A stretch of 39,802 nt of DNA from an uncultured Clostridia bacterium (GCA_947649615.1 CANSSG010000025.1:1-39802), one strand, 5' to 3'. Shown: positions 1-7,475, counted from the stretch's first letter. The notes: generated from the sequence alone by a model not told the origin. Program-made: numbers and translations.

Positions 1-7
1 TTTGTGG

Positions 8-30
8 GGGCGTTAGAGTAAACGCCCTTT
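8..30 (+). terminator. Possible terminator of an upstream gene
   Basis: A 7-bp perfect stem (GGGCGTT / AACGCCC, 8-14 with 21-27, loop 15-20) is followed by TTTATA. It could end a plus-strand gene to the left of the window. The T run is short, so the call is tentative. Confidence 0.4.
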
Positions 31-76
31 ATACCAAAATGAACACTCATCATCCTTGGATTTGGGAGGTGAAAAG

Positions 77-850
77 ATGTATACGGTAAAAGAGCTGGCC
101 CGATTGACGGGGCTGACGCCCCGTACCCTGCGGTATTATGACAGCATAGGCCTGCTCTCCCCCGCCCGCCGCGAGAACGACTACCGGCTCTACGGCCCGG
201 AAGACGTTGGCCGGCTCCAGCAGATATTGCTCTATCGGGAGATGGGGCTGCCGCTGGAAGAAATCCGCCAAGTCCTGGACGCGCCAGGATTTGACCGCAG
301 GGCGGCATTACGCGGGCATCTTTCCCGCCTGTTGGAGCGGAAGCGCGAAGTAGAAGACTTAATCGCCGCCGTCCGCAGCACACTGGAAGAAATCGAAGGA
401 GGAACAGCAATGAACGACCAGCAGAAATTTGAAGCCATGAAGCGGCAGGCCTTGCGGGAAAACGAGGAAGCTTACGGCCAGGAGCTTCGGGAAAAGTACG
501 GCAGCAGCACGGTGGAGGAGTACACGGCGCGGGTATCCGGCATGCCGCAGCAGGAGTGGGCGCAGGCCGCCCAGGAGGAAGCGGATTACAAAGCCGCCCT
601 TTCCAGGGCAGTGTCTTCCGGCGACCCTGCCGGAGGGGACGCCAAGGAAGCCGTCCGGCTCCACGCCGCATGGCTGGCCCACTACTGGCCGGAGGGCGCG
701 GTAACGCCCCAATCCCATATCGCCATGGCAGAAATGTATGTACAGGATGAACGTTTTACCGCCTACTACGAGCAAGTTGCGCCAGGCGGCGCAGCATTTT
801 TGGAAAAGGCGGTGCGGGCGTACTATACCGAAGCGGCTGCAAAGAAATAG
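77..850 (+). CDS. MerR-family regulator with TipAS-like ligand-binding domain
   Basis: Predicted DNA-binding transcriptional regulator of 257 residues. Residues 1-70 are a MerR winged helix-turn-helix (MYTVKELARLTGLTPRTLRY, then the YYDSIGLL region). Residues 75-110 are a helical, charged dimerisation segment. Residues 112-257 resemble the TipAS antibiotic-recognition domain of Streptomyces TipA. The start at 77 has GGGAGGTG just upstream. An in-frame ATG at 410 with its own strong Shine-Dalgarno site could make the C-terminal domain alone, as in the tipA gene. Unlike TipA, the C-terminal domain has no cysteine, so covalent thiopeptide capture is not expected. MerR proteins usually bind and activate their own promoter, but no operator was identified here. 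The ligand is unknown. The gene stands alone and ends in a strong hairpin. Confidence 0.85.
   Translation: MYTVKELARLTGLTPRTLRYYDSIGLLSPARRENDYRLYGPEDVGRLQQILLYREMGLPLEEIRQVLDAPGFDRRAALRGHLSRLLERKREVEDLIAAVRSTLEEIEGGTAMNDQQKFEAMKRQALRENEEAYGQELREKYGSSTVEEYTARVSGMPQQEWAQAAQEEADYKAALSRAVSSGDPAGGDAKEAVRLHAAWLAHYWPEGAVTPQSHIAMAEMYVQDERFTAYYEQVAPGGAAFLEKAVRAYYTEAAAKK
396..412 (+). promoter_or_regulatory. Internal ribosome binding site and start for a TipAS-like short form
   Basis: AAGGAGGA at 396-403 lies 6 bases before an in-frame ATG (410-412) inside the MerR/TipAS gene. Translation from here gives a 146-residue protein containing only the ligand-binding domain. In Streptomyces lividans, tipA makes TipAL (253 residues) and TipAS (144 residues) from nested in-frame starts, and the sizes here are close to these. 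That the site is used is an inference. Confidence 0.6.
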
Positions 851-882
851 CAGCCCTCTTTTCAACAGGCTTCATAGGCAGC

Positions 883-924
883 GAAGAAGGAGACATCCCA
901 TTAAAGCGGGATGTCTCCTTCTTC
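883..924. terminator. Strong hairpin between convergent genes
   Basis: A perfect 17-bp inverted repeat (883-899 with 908-924, loop 900-907) lies 33 bases after the MerR stop codon. The right arm ends CTCCTTCTTC, which is pyrimidine-rich, but no clean U tract follows. It probably ends the MerR transcript. Confidence 0.6.
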
Positions 925-925
925 C

Positions 926-950
926 AATGGGCCGCATTCTGCGGCCCATT
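926..950. terminator. Second hairpin between convergent genes
   Basis: A 10-bp perfect stem (AATGGGCCGC / GCGGCCCATT, loop ATTCT) lies 4 bases past the stop codon of the convergent minus-strand gene. It probably ends that transcript. No strong U tract is present. Confidence 0.5.
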
Positions 951-954
951 AGCA

Positions 955-1467
955 TTATTCCTTATCTGTGGGCGGAATATCAATAAACGGCACTTTCTGC
1001 CGCAGGGCGTACTCCAACGTACGGCGGGTTCCGCCGCTGGCGCCGTCATAGACGGCGATAACCAAGGCGCTGTGATCCACCATATAACGGTTCCTCCGGA
1101 GCATACACCCCTGGGTGTACCGGTCCTGGACCAGCGTTTCCATATCGCACTGCGCCAGCAGCGACCGCCATCTGGCCTGGTCCTCCGCCGTCCAGCTATC
1201 CGCCTGGGTAGGGCAAGGAATGGCGGCTTCCAGAGTCACATCCGGCTTCTTCTGCCGCAGGGCCGCGACTATTTCCGCGAAATAGAAATCACATCCCCTG
1301 GCCATGCCGCAGATAAAGTGCCGCATCCCCTCCTCGTAGGCGGCTTCCACCGCATCGCGGAGCTTTTGCTTCAAGGCAGCGCAGCGGGGGTCGGCTTCAT
1401 TGTCCCCCCAGGGCAATTTTTCCGGCCTATGGCCGGTAAAGCAGCAGGTGCATGATCTTCCTCGCAT
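955..1467 (-). CDS. SLOG-family (DUF1273/YpsA-like) protein
   Basis: A 170-residue cytoplasmic protein resembling the DUF1273/YpsA branch of the SLOG Rossmann-like nucleotide-binding superfamily. Visible marks are an N-terminal CCFTGHRPEKLPWG (glycine turn after the first strand), a central GMRHFICGMARGCDFYFAEI, and a C-terminal SALVIAVYDGASGGTRRTLE, where the GGT(R)xT turn would hold a phosphate. No extra domain, membrane segment or signal peptide is seen. Some SLOG proteins bind nucleotide-derived ligands or sit in phage-defence systems, but nothing nearby supports such a role, so the function is unknown. The start has AAGGGAG ten bases upstream, and a consensus promoter lies at 1502-1530. 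It is transcribed alone, convergent with the MerR gene and divergent from the fucosidase. Confidence 0.75.
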   Translation of the reverse strand: MRGRSCTCCFTGHRPEKLPWGDNEADPRCAALKQKLRDAVEAAYEEGMRHFICGMARGCDFYFAEIVAALRQKKPDVTLEAAIPCPTQADSWTAEDQARWRSLLAQCDMETLVQDRYTQGCMLRRNRYMVDHSALVIAVYDGASGGTRRTLEYALRQKVPFIDIPPTDKE

Positions 1468-1501
1468 ACCGGCGCTACTCCCTTACCAATGGAATATCCA
1501 T

Positions 1502-1530
1502 ATTATAGAACAAAAATTCTCATTTGTAAA
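1502..1530 (-). promoter_or_regulatory. Sigma-A promoter of the SLOG-family gene
   Basis: Reading on the minus strand, TTTACA (1525-1530), a 17-base spacer and TATAAT (1502-1507) match the sigma-A consensus in 11 of 12 positions. It lies 35 bases upstream of the SLOG start. Confidence 0.8.
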
Positions 1531-1633
1531 GGGCCGAAAACAGAATTTTTATCCGCACAAGGGGGGTAGACTACACCTCCAATCTGTGGTAAGGTAGTTG
1601 CACACGAATTTAACCTATAGGAGGACCGCAAGT

Positions 1634-2965
1634 ATGAAGTCAACCGACGGGCTTGCTTTTGACCGCCGTTCCGTCCTGGTAACGCCCACCCCGCGCCAGC
1701 TTGGATGGCAGAGGACGGAATTTTACGCTTTCGTCCACTTTTCCGTCAACACCTTCACCAACCGGGAGTGGGGCGACGGCACGGAGCCGCCCTCCTGCTT
1801 CGCCCCCGCCAGACTGGACCCCATGCAGTGGGCGGAGAGCATCCAGGCGGCAGGGATGAAGGGCGCCATTCTGACCTGCAAGCATCACGACGGCTTCTGT
1901 CTCTGGCCCAGCCGGTATACAAGCCATTCCGTGGCTTCCAGCCCTTGCCCCACAGACATCGTCCGCGCATTTTCCAACGCCTGCCGGGAATTAGGGCTGA
2001 AGTTCGGCATTTATCTTTCCCCCTGGGACCGGCACAGCCCGTTGTACGGCCAAGGGAAGCCCTATGATGATTATTTCATCAACCAGCTCCGGGAGCTTCT
2101 CACAAACTACGGGCCTATATTTTCCGTCTGGCTGGACGGCGCCTGCGGCGAAGGACCCTGCGGCAATCGTCAAATCTACGACTGGGAGCGGTACTACGAA
2201 ACCGTCCGCGCATTGCAGCCAAACGCCTGCATCAGCGTATGCGGGCCGGATGTCCGCTGGTGCGGCAACGAAGGCGGCCACACCCGTCCATGCGAGTGGA
2301 GCATTGTCCCGAGACGGGCCATGGACACAGAAAAAATCCAGGAAAATTCTCAGCGCGAGGACACCGCCGCGTTCCGCCGGCGAAAGATTTCCGCCGCAGA
2401 CGAAAACCTGGGCGGCAGGGACGTTGTGCAGGACGAGCCTGATTTGATTTGGTATCCCGCCGAGGTCAACACCTCCATCCGCCCCGGCTGGTTTTACCAT
2501 CCGGAGGAGGACGGGCAGGTAAAGAGCCTGGCGGAGTTGATTCAGATTTACGAAACCTCGGTAGGCGGCAACGCCGCCTTTCTGCTGAACATCCCCCCCA
2601 CCCCGGACGGGCTTTTCCATGAAAACGACGTCAAGCGTCTGAAGGAGCTGGGCAGTTATTTGCGGGAGACCTACCGCGACAATTTGGCGGAGCGCGCACA
2701 AATCACCCAAACAGGCGATACGATAGAACTATCCTGGCCCGCCCCAATTTCCATTTCCCGCATCGTGCTGATGGAGGACATCACGAAAAGCCAGCGTGTA
2801 GAATCCTTCTCCGTCACGGACGGCCAGGGCCGGACGCTCTATGCCGGGACTGTCATTGGCTATAAAAAGATCATCCCCCTGGCGGACTGCACAGCGGGCC
2901 GCCTTACCATCCGCATCCTGGAAAGCCGCCAGGAACCCCACATCCTTTTTACTGGCGTATACTGA
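1634..2965 (+). CDS. Alpha-L-fucosidase, glycoside hydrolase family 29
   Basis: A 443-residue retaining alpha-L-fucosidase that removes terminal fucose from glycans. The N-terminal catalytic barrel shows FVHFSVNTFTNREWGDGTE (33-51), a conserved TCKHHDGFCLWPSRYT block (81-96), and FSVWLDGACGEG (163-174), where Asp168 fits the GH29 nucleophile. The last 90 or so residues are beta-rich and may be the accessory C-terminal domain. The shape resembles the alpha-1,3/1,4-fucosidase subfamily, but the substrate is not proven. There is no signal peptide or anchor, so it should act in the cytoplasm on imported oligosaccharides, yet no transporter or fucose pathway gene is adjacent. ATG 1634 was chosen because TAGGAGGA lies just upstream. 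The frame stays open to 1598, but without a ribosome site. Confidence 0.93.
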   Translation: MKSTDGLAFDRRSVLVTPTPRQLGWQRTEFYAFVHFSVNTFTNREWGDGTEPPSCFAPARLDPMQWAESIQAAGMKGAILTCKHHDGFCLWPSRYTSHSVASSPCPTDIVRAFSNACRELGLKFGIYLSPWDRHSPLYGQGKPYDDYFINQLRELLTNYGPIFSVWLDGACGEGPCGNRQIYDWERYYETVRALQPNACISVCGPDVRWCGNEGGHTRPCEWSIVPRRAMDTEKIQENSQREDTAAFRRRKISAADENLGGRDVVQDEPDLIWYPAEVNTSIRPGWFYHPEEDGQVKSLAELIQIYETSVGGNAAFLLNIPPTPDGLFHENDVKRLKELGSYLRETYRDNLAERAQITQTGDTIELSWPAPISISRIVLMEDITKSQRVESFSVTDGQGRTLYAGTVIGYKKIIPLADCTAGRLTIRILESRQEPHILFTGVY

Positions 2966-2993
2966 AAAGGCCGTCCAACGGAAGACAGCATTT

Positions 2994-3023
2994 TTTACAT
3001 ACTTTTCCGCACAATTTTATATT
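2994..3023 (+). promoter_or_regulatory. Probable sigma-A promoter of dapA
   Basis: TTTACA (2994-2999), an 18-base spacer and TATATT (3018-3023) each differ from consensus by one base. An alternative -10, TATAAT at 3043-3048, lacks a good -35. The dapA start is 79 bases past the first -10. The gap is too short to hold a lysine riboswitch plus terminator, and none was seen. Confidence 0.6.
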
Positions 3024-3102
3024 ATAGTGCATAAGCTGTTTCTATAATATAGGTATATGACACCTATCCTTTTAACCGAGACCCATTGATGGAGGTTATA
3101 TA

Positions 3103-3993
3103 ATGAAACAGCCCATATTCACCGGCTCCTGTGTAGCAGCCGCCACCCCCTTTACATCCAGCGGAGCGGTTGATTACCCCGCCCTGCTGCGCCTATTAGA
3201 CTTCCAACTGGAAAACGGCACCGATGCCGTAGTTGTCTGCGGCACCACTGGCGAAGCCGCCGCCATGAGCTACGTCGAACGCATGCGCACCATCGAGACC
3301 GTTGTCCGCCACATAGACGGCAGGATTCCCGTCATAGCCGGGACCGGCTCCAACAACACGGAAAGCGCCATCACCCTCTCCAAGGACGCCGCCCTGGCGG
3401 GGGTGGACGCCCTGCTGGTAGTGACGCCCTTCTATAACAAGGCCACCCAGAAGGGCCTGATCCGGCATTATACGGCCATCGCGGATGCCGTAACAAAGCC
3501 CGTCATCCTCTACCATGTCCCCTCCCGCACAGGGGTCAGATGCACAGCGGAAACCTATGCCGCCCTGGCGAAGCACCCCAACATCGTTGGCGTAAAGGAA
3601 GCCGGCGGCGACCTGTCACTGGTTCAGAAGACGCGGGAGTTGTGTCCGGAGGACTTTACCATCTGGTCCGGCAACGATGATGAGACGGCCCCCATAATGC
3701 TGTTCGGAGGCAAGGGCGTGATATCCGTCGCCGCCAACGTCATGCCCCGTGAGATGCACGAGTTGGCGTCCGCCTGTCTCCGTGAGGACTTCGCCGCCGC
3801 TGGGAAGATGCAGCTGAAGCTGCGGAAGCTTTGCGAGGCATTGTTCTGGGAGGTAAACCCCATTCCCGTCAAGACGGCCCTGGCCATGATGGGCTTTTGC
3901 CAGGAATCGTTCCGGATGCCCATGTGCGAAATGGAGCCTGAAAACCGGGAAAAGCTGAAAGCCGTCCTGAAGGAATACGATCTTCTTCACTAA
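3103..3993 (+). CDS. dapA: 4-hydroxy-tetrahydrodipicolinate synthase
   Basis: A 296-residue TIM-barrel aldolase that condenses pyruvate with aspartate semialdehyde, the first committed step to diaminopimelate and lysine. Key family residues are visible: GTTGE (47-51, Thr48 and Thr49), Tyr111 in TPFYNK, Tyr137 and Arg142 in LYHVPSRTG, and the Schiff-base lysine Lys165 in VGVKEAGG. The Arg142 context favours DapA over N-acetylneuraminate lyase, the main alternative in this fold. Length is normal. The start has GGAGGT 11 bases upstream. The next gene begins 18 bases after the stop and is probably cotranscribed. No other lysine gene is nearby, so this could be one of several paralogues in the genome. 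Confidence 0.92.
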   Translation: MKQPIFTGSCVAAATPFTSSGAVDYPALLRLLDFQLENGTDAVVVCGTTGEAAAMSYVERMRTIETVVRHIDGRIPVIAGTGSNNTESAITLSKDAALAGVDALLVVTPFYNKATQKGLIRHYTAIADAVTKPVILYHVPSRTGVRCTAETYAALAKHPNIVGVKEAGGDLSLVQKTRELCPEDFTIWSGNDDETAPIMLFGGKGVISVAANVMPREMHELASACLREDFAAAGKMQLKLRKLCEALFWEVNPIPVKTALAMMGFCQESFRMPMCEMEPENREKLKAVLKEYDLLH

Positions 3994-4011
3994 AGGAGCA
4001 AGGAGCCGCCT

Positions 4012-4442
4012 ATGATCCGCCAAGCCCAAAAGTTAGATATCCCCGCCGTCTCCGCCTTAGCCGCCCAGCTGTTCAGACCGCGCCGGAGGTCCTGGCCGAA
4101 GAGTTCGAGGAACTGCTTGACGCGCCGTACGGCGTCATTTACCTCTGCGGCATTGACGGCCGAACGGTGGGCTTCGCCCAGTGCCAGTTGCGCCGCGACT
4201 ATGTAGAAGGCGCAGAGCACAGCCCCACCGGCTACTTGGAAGGCATTTTCGTCCTGCCCGCATACCGCAGGCGCGGCATTGCCCGGGAGTTGCTGGCAGC
4301 CTGCCAGCAGTGGGCCAAGGCAAAGGGCTGCAAGGAATTTGCAAGCGACTGCGAACTGGAAAACAGCGCCAGCCTGGCTTTCCATCTAAAGGCAGGCTTT
4401 TCAGAAGCGAACCGGATCATCTGCTTTATCAAGCCGCTTTGA
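4012..4442 (+). pseudogene. Aminoglycoside 6'-N-acetyltransferase-like GNAT gene, frameshifted
   Basis: The gene starts at ATG 4012 (AAGGAG upstream) as MIRQAQKLDIPAVSALAAQL. Near 4072-4080 the frame breaks, and the rest of the protein continues in another frame to 4442. Restoring one base there (CTGTTC-C-AGACC) gives a continuous protein of about 143 residues with the GNAT hallmarks: GRTVGFAQCQL, then YLEGIFVLPAYRRRGIA (acetyl-CoA loop), FASDCELEN and a C-terminal EANRIICFIKPL. This pattern fits the AAC(6')-I type of aminoglycoside acetyltransferase, though the substrate is inferred. In the sequence as given, the first frame ends after 64 residues. The fragment from 4167 (GTG) has no ribosome site and lacks the N-terminal third. 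A sequencing error cannot be excluded. It follows dapA by 18 bases. Confidence 0.8.
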
Positions 4443-4467
4443 CATCATCCCTCCCTTGTGCTAGAAT
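4439..4467 (+). promoter_or_regulatory. Consensus sigma-A promoter overlapping the broken GNAT stop codon
   Basis: TTGACA (4439-4444), a 17-base spacer and TAGAAT (4462-4467) form an 11/12 match to consensus. The -35 box contains the TGA stop (4440-4442) of the upstream frameshifted gene. Predicted transcription starts near 4474, leaving a leader of about 17 bases with AAAGGAGGG before the start at 4491. Confidence 0.85.
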
Positions 4468-4490
4468 AAGCGGAACAAAGGAGGGATTTT

Positions 4491-5603
4491 ATGCAGCAAA
4501 CCATCTACATTGACAAAAGCCCATCCGGTTCAGACGGTCCCATTGCCTTTTTCTCCCGGGACGTCAACGTGGTTTATACCGGCTTAGAGGTACAAACGGA
4601 GGAAAACGCCCCCCTGCTGGCCGAACTTTCCCGGCTGTGCGGCCTGGATTTTTTCCAAAACGCCCCGGCGCTCCCGCTGTATGGCGTACCATATATCACG
4701 GTTTTTGCCGCAGACGGCAGGGGCGGCTGGCTTGCCGTCTGCGGCGGCTGTTTTGAAGGAAGCGCAGTCTGCCACATCGCGCCGGATTTATCCATCCGCC
4801 TTGTGCCGGAATGCTTCAGCTCTCTGCTGGCGGAAGCCATCCGGGACCCGGACTGGCGGCAAAAGCGGTTGCCCGGCGGTTCATGGCCCCGTCTCCCCGA
4901 GGACCAGGCAGGCCGGACGAAGCTGGCACAGGCCCTTCCCCTCCCCCTCCCCCGCCCCACGCCGGAGAAGCCGGAAAAAACCGAACCGCCCCGCGTTTTC
5001 CCTTCCCGTGCGGCGGCCGAACGGGAATTTTCCATCCAAGACCTATGGGCCGTCCTGCGCCAGAAGAAACCCCCCCGTTTCCAGGTTCACCCCATGATGT
5101 CCCCGGCGGACCGGGAGGGCCGCGCCCTGGTTCACCACGCCGCATGGCATGAGACGTACACCGGCCTGATGCCGGATAGGATACTGGCGGCGCACACGTT
5201 GGAGAAATGCCGGAACATAGCGGCCTCCGCCCCCCAGCACAACACCCTCGTCCTCCTGGACCAGGAGGATGGAGGCCGGGTTATCGGCTTTGCCTGCTAT
5301 ATACACAATGCGCGGGCGCTCGTCTCCGTACCGGACGCGGCAGAAATCACGGCATTATATGTACTGCGGGCATATCAAGGCCTGGGCCTGGGCCGTATGC
5401 TGCTGGAACACTGCCTATCCCATCTCTCCAAGGAGCGCACAGCCCTGTTTGTGCTGAAGGGCAATGAAAACGCCATCCGGTTTTACGAACACATGGGCTT
5501 CCGCCCCACCGGCCATACGGTCGCCAGCCAGCTCGAGGGTGAAACGATCACCGAACTAGAGCTGTGCCTGGACAGGGGATATGATGCTTTGCATCTTTTT
5601 TGA
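4491..5603 (+). CDS. GNAT acetyltransferase with unrecognised N-terminal domain
   Basis: A 370-residue cytoplasmic protein in two parts. Residues 198-370 are a GNAT N-acetyltransferase domain: HHAAWHETYTGLMPDRIL (215-232), the acetyl-CoA loop YQGLGLGRML (295-304) and KGNENAIRFYEHMGF (323-337). Residues 1-130 are a compact region rich in aromatic residues and cysteine (for example YITVFAADGRGGWLAVCGG) that was not matched to any family. A proline- and charge-rich linker (about 148-175) joins them. The acceptor substrate is unknown. The gene has its own strong promoter and an ideal ribosome site (AAAGGAGGG), and ends 6 bases before a 16-bp hairpin. The N-terminal half could be a diverged second acetyltransferase fold or a substrate-binding module. 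Confidence 0.8.
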   Translation: MQQTIYIDKSPSGSDGPIAFFSRDVNVVYTGLEVQTEENAPLLAELSRLCGLDFFQNAPALPLYGVPYITVFAADGRGGWLAVCGGCFEGSAVCHIAPDLSIRLVPECFSSLLAEAIRDPDWRQKRLPGGSWPRLPEDQAGRTKLAQALPLPLPRPTPEKPEKTEPPRVFPSRAAAEREFSIQDLWAVLRQKKPPRFQVHPMMSPADREGRALVHHAAWHETYTGLMPDRILAAHTLEKCRNIAASAPQHNTLVLLDQEDGGRVIGFACYIHNARALVSVPDAAEITALYVLRAYQGLGLGRMLLEHCLSHLSKERTALFVLKGNENAIRFYEHMGFRPTGHTVASQLEGETITELELCLDRGYDALHLF

Positions 5604-5609
5604 CACACA

Positions 5610-5645
5610 GAGCCACCCCTTCCGCAAAAGCGGAAGGGGTGGCTC
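5610..5645. terminator. Bidirectional terminator between convergent genes
   Basis: A perfect 16-bp stem (5610-5625 with 5630-5645) capped by AAAA lies 6 bases after the plus-strand GNAT stop and 4 bases after the minus-strand SPOCS gene stop. T-rich sequence follows on each side (TCCCTTATCT on the plus strand). Confidence 0.8.
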
Positions 5646-5649
5646 TCCC

Positions 5650-7182
5650 TTATCTTGCCCTGGGAATCAGCAGCAGCTTATCCGGGGTAATCTGGCTTTC
5701 GTCGGCCAGTTCATTGACAGACAATATCCCCTCCCGGGTAGCCCGGTACTGTTTAGCGATAGCCCAAAGGCTCTCTCCCTCCCCCATTTTCCGCAGGATA
5801 AGGGACGGTGCGGGTCCATTCTCCTGGCTTTCCTCCTCGGTCTCGCCGCCGCTGACGCACAGATACCGCCGGCGCCGGACGGAGGATACCTCACATTCCA
5901 CCGGGAAGCGCAGTTCGATTCCCTCTGGGGTAATATTGGCGATTACGTCTCCCCGGCAGCAGGCTTCGCCCTGGCAGTCCAGCCCGCCTTCCTCCATTTC
6001 GTCAGGGATAGAGATGGGGAATTCCCGCCGGACGCTGCCCAAGGCTTCGTTTTCATCCAGATACAAGCACCTGGCCCAGACGGGAATTTTCCATTCCCCG
6101 CCCTCCAGCCTTGCGCCGCCGCAGCTAATTTCCGTGTCGATAACCGACCGCACGGCGGTCCCCGTCTCCAGCAGTTCCCGCACATTCTGCCGTCTGACGC
6201 TCTGCTGGCTGTCCTCCCCCAGTTCCAGTTCTTCCATCTGGCAGGCCACCTCTGCGGAGGTGCTGTAGAGGTCCGCGATGAACCCAATTTCCAACCGCTT
6301 CCACACCGTCACCCGCGTACACAGTGACACGGAAAGGGTGAGGGTGCAGGCGTCGTCCGGCGCGCTCTCGCTGCCCACGCGGCAGTCCAGCCCCAGCAGG
6401 CGGTAAGCGGCCTCGCTCTCGCAGTCCTCGTCGAATCCTCCCCCCTCCAGGATTTGGGAGAAGGGCAATTCCTGCTGCAACAGCCCCAGCCGCCCGCCGC
6501 TTTCCCGGTACAGGACGGTGGCGGCCAGGAATCCCTTCACCACCAGCTTACTGCCGATGAGCTTGCTGTCGGTACCCCGCACGTCCACCCTGGCAGAGAG
6601 GATTTCCTCCGCCCCGCCCCGTCCCGGGGACAGGGGCAGCTCTTCGGAGAAAGAGAACTCCTTTTCACGGACCCCGGCAGACACCCGGGTCTGTTTTTCC
6701 TCCCGCAGGAGTTGGATTCCCTCTTCCTCGCCGCCGGCGACACCGGTGCAGACGGACAGGGACACATGACGGCACAGCGTAGGATAGAGGACCAGGTTCG
6801 CCCGTGTCAGGACTTTCCTTGGATTCAGCACCCGGGTATCAATGCTCCGCAGCTCGCCCCGGATGTCCAGGTTTTCGCAGGAAGCGTCTCCCTGCCCTTC
6901 ACCGTAGCACTGGAAAGGGATTTCGAAATGCAGGGAGCGCAGCCCCTCTTCTTTTTCAGGTATGTAAAGTACGGATGCTGCCACAATGCCGCTGGCGCAG
7001 AAGCGCCCATCGGCGGTCAATTCCCGTCCGGTAAGGCAGACGGCGCCGGTGGTATCGACGATCCTGGCGATATCGCCGCAGCTATCGGGAACGATATTTT
7101 CCCGCATCGTTTCGCAGGGGAAGGGGGCGAAGCGGAGGGTCTCATAATATTCGTGGTCGGCTTTTTGCAGTTTCAGTTCCAT
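5650..7182 (-). CDS. SPOCS (DUF3794) and LysM domain protein, probable spore coat or cortex factor
   Basis: A 510-residue protein. Most of the length is beta-rich DUF3794/SPOCS sequence, apparently in repeated units (for example ISCGGARLEGGEWKIPVWAR in the middle). Residues about 465-508 are a LysM peptidoglycan-binding module (GESLWAIAKQYRATREG, then a LLLIPRAR end). SPOCS-LysM proteins are known in spore-forming Clostridia and related to SpoVID/SafA-type coat morphogenesis, so a role on the forespore surface is likely. There is no signal peptide, which fits synthesis in the mother cell. CTAAGGAGG lies 10 bases before the start. It follows spoVM by 59 bases without a clear terminator, so the two may be cotranscribed during sporulation. 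Confidence 0.85.
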   Translation of the reverse strand: MELKLQKADHEYYETLRFAPFPCETMRENIVPDSCGDIARIVDTTGAVCLTGRELTADGRFCASGIVAASVLYIPEKEEGLRSLHFEIPFQCYGEGQGDASCENLDIRGELRSIDTRVLNPRKVLTRANLVLYPTLCRHVSLSVCTGVAGGEEEGIQLLREEKQTRVSAGVREKEFSFSEELPLSPGRGGAEEILSARVDVRGTDSKLIGSKLVVKGFLAATVLYRESGGRLGLLQQELPFSQILEGGGFDEDCESEAAYRLLGLDCRVGSESAPDDACTLTLSVSLCTRVTVWKRLEIGFIADLYSTSAEVACQMEELELGEDSQQSVRRQNVRELLETGTAVRSVIDTEISCGGARLEGGEWKIPVWARCLYLDENEALGSVRREFPISIPDEMEEGGLDCQGEACCRGDVIANITPEGIELRFPVECEVSSVRRRRYLCVSGGETEEESQENGPAPSLILRKMGEGESLWAIAKQYRATREGILSVNELADESQITPDKLLLIPRAR

Positions 7183-7241
7183 ATTGGGCGTCCTCCTTAG
7201 CGGCCATTACTGGTTACAGCTTATGAGGATGCCCACAGGAA

Positions 7242-7316
7242 TTATTCTTTCATTTTAAAGATTCTCTTCAAAATCCCATTCAAGAACTTAGGCGGTTTCA
7301 CAACGACGATCTTCAT
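7242..7316 (-). CDS. spoVM: Stage V sporulation protein SpoVM
   Basis: A 24-residue micro-protein reading MKIVVVKPPKFLNGILKRIF followed by KMKE. It matches the Bacillus SpoVM pattern of a short amphipathic helix with the KxPKFLxGI core and a basic end, including the proline in the position known to matter for recognising convex membrane. SpoVM marks the forespore surface and anchors SpoIVA, the base of the spore coat. AAAGGAG lies 8 bases upstream of the ATG. The position downstream of prkC-rsgA matches the Bacillus rsgA-rpe-thiN-spoVM region, but rpe and thiN are missing. The gene is easily overlooked because of its size. Confidence 0.9.
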   Translation of the reverse strand: MKIVVVKPPKFLNGILKRIFKMKE

Positions 7317-7331
7317 AGCAGACTCCTTTCC

Positions 7332-7475
7332 TTACCTGCGCATGCAGCCGCAGCCGCAGGCGATGAGCAGAAATGCCACAAGAAACAGGAGAAAGCCCGT
7401 AGGAAAAATAACAGCAATTAAAATTCCTATGCCCAGCGCCAAGGCGCAGGCGCCTACCCAGCGGCAGTATCTCAT
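7332..7475 (-). CDS. Small membrane protein upstream of spoVM
   Basis: A 47-residue protein, MRYCRWVGACALALGIGILI and onward, with one or two hydrophobic segments (about 7-21 and 24-40) separated by a Pro-Thr-Gly turn, and a cysteine-rich basic tail CGCGCMRR. The start at 7475 has a GGGGGG ribosome-site-like run upstream. A longer open frame reaching 7622 crosses a terminator and lacks a site. The stop is 15 bases before spoVM, so the two are almost certainly cotranscribed. No family is recognised with certainty; small double-hairpin membrane proteins of this sort are common in Firmicutes. A sporulation role is inferred from the neighbour only. Confidence 0.6.
   Translation of the reverse strand: MRYCRWVGACALALGIGILIAVIFPTGFLLFLVAFLLIACGCGCMRR

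Noticed and set aside
3020-3103. Possible lysine riboswitch before dapA
   Set aside because: The leader is under 80 bases and lacks the conserved helices, so it cannot hold the aptamer.
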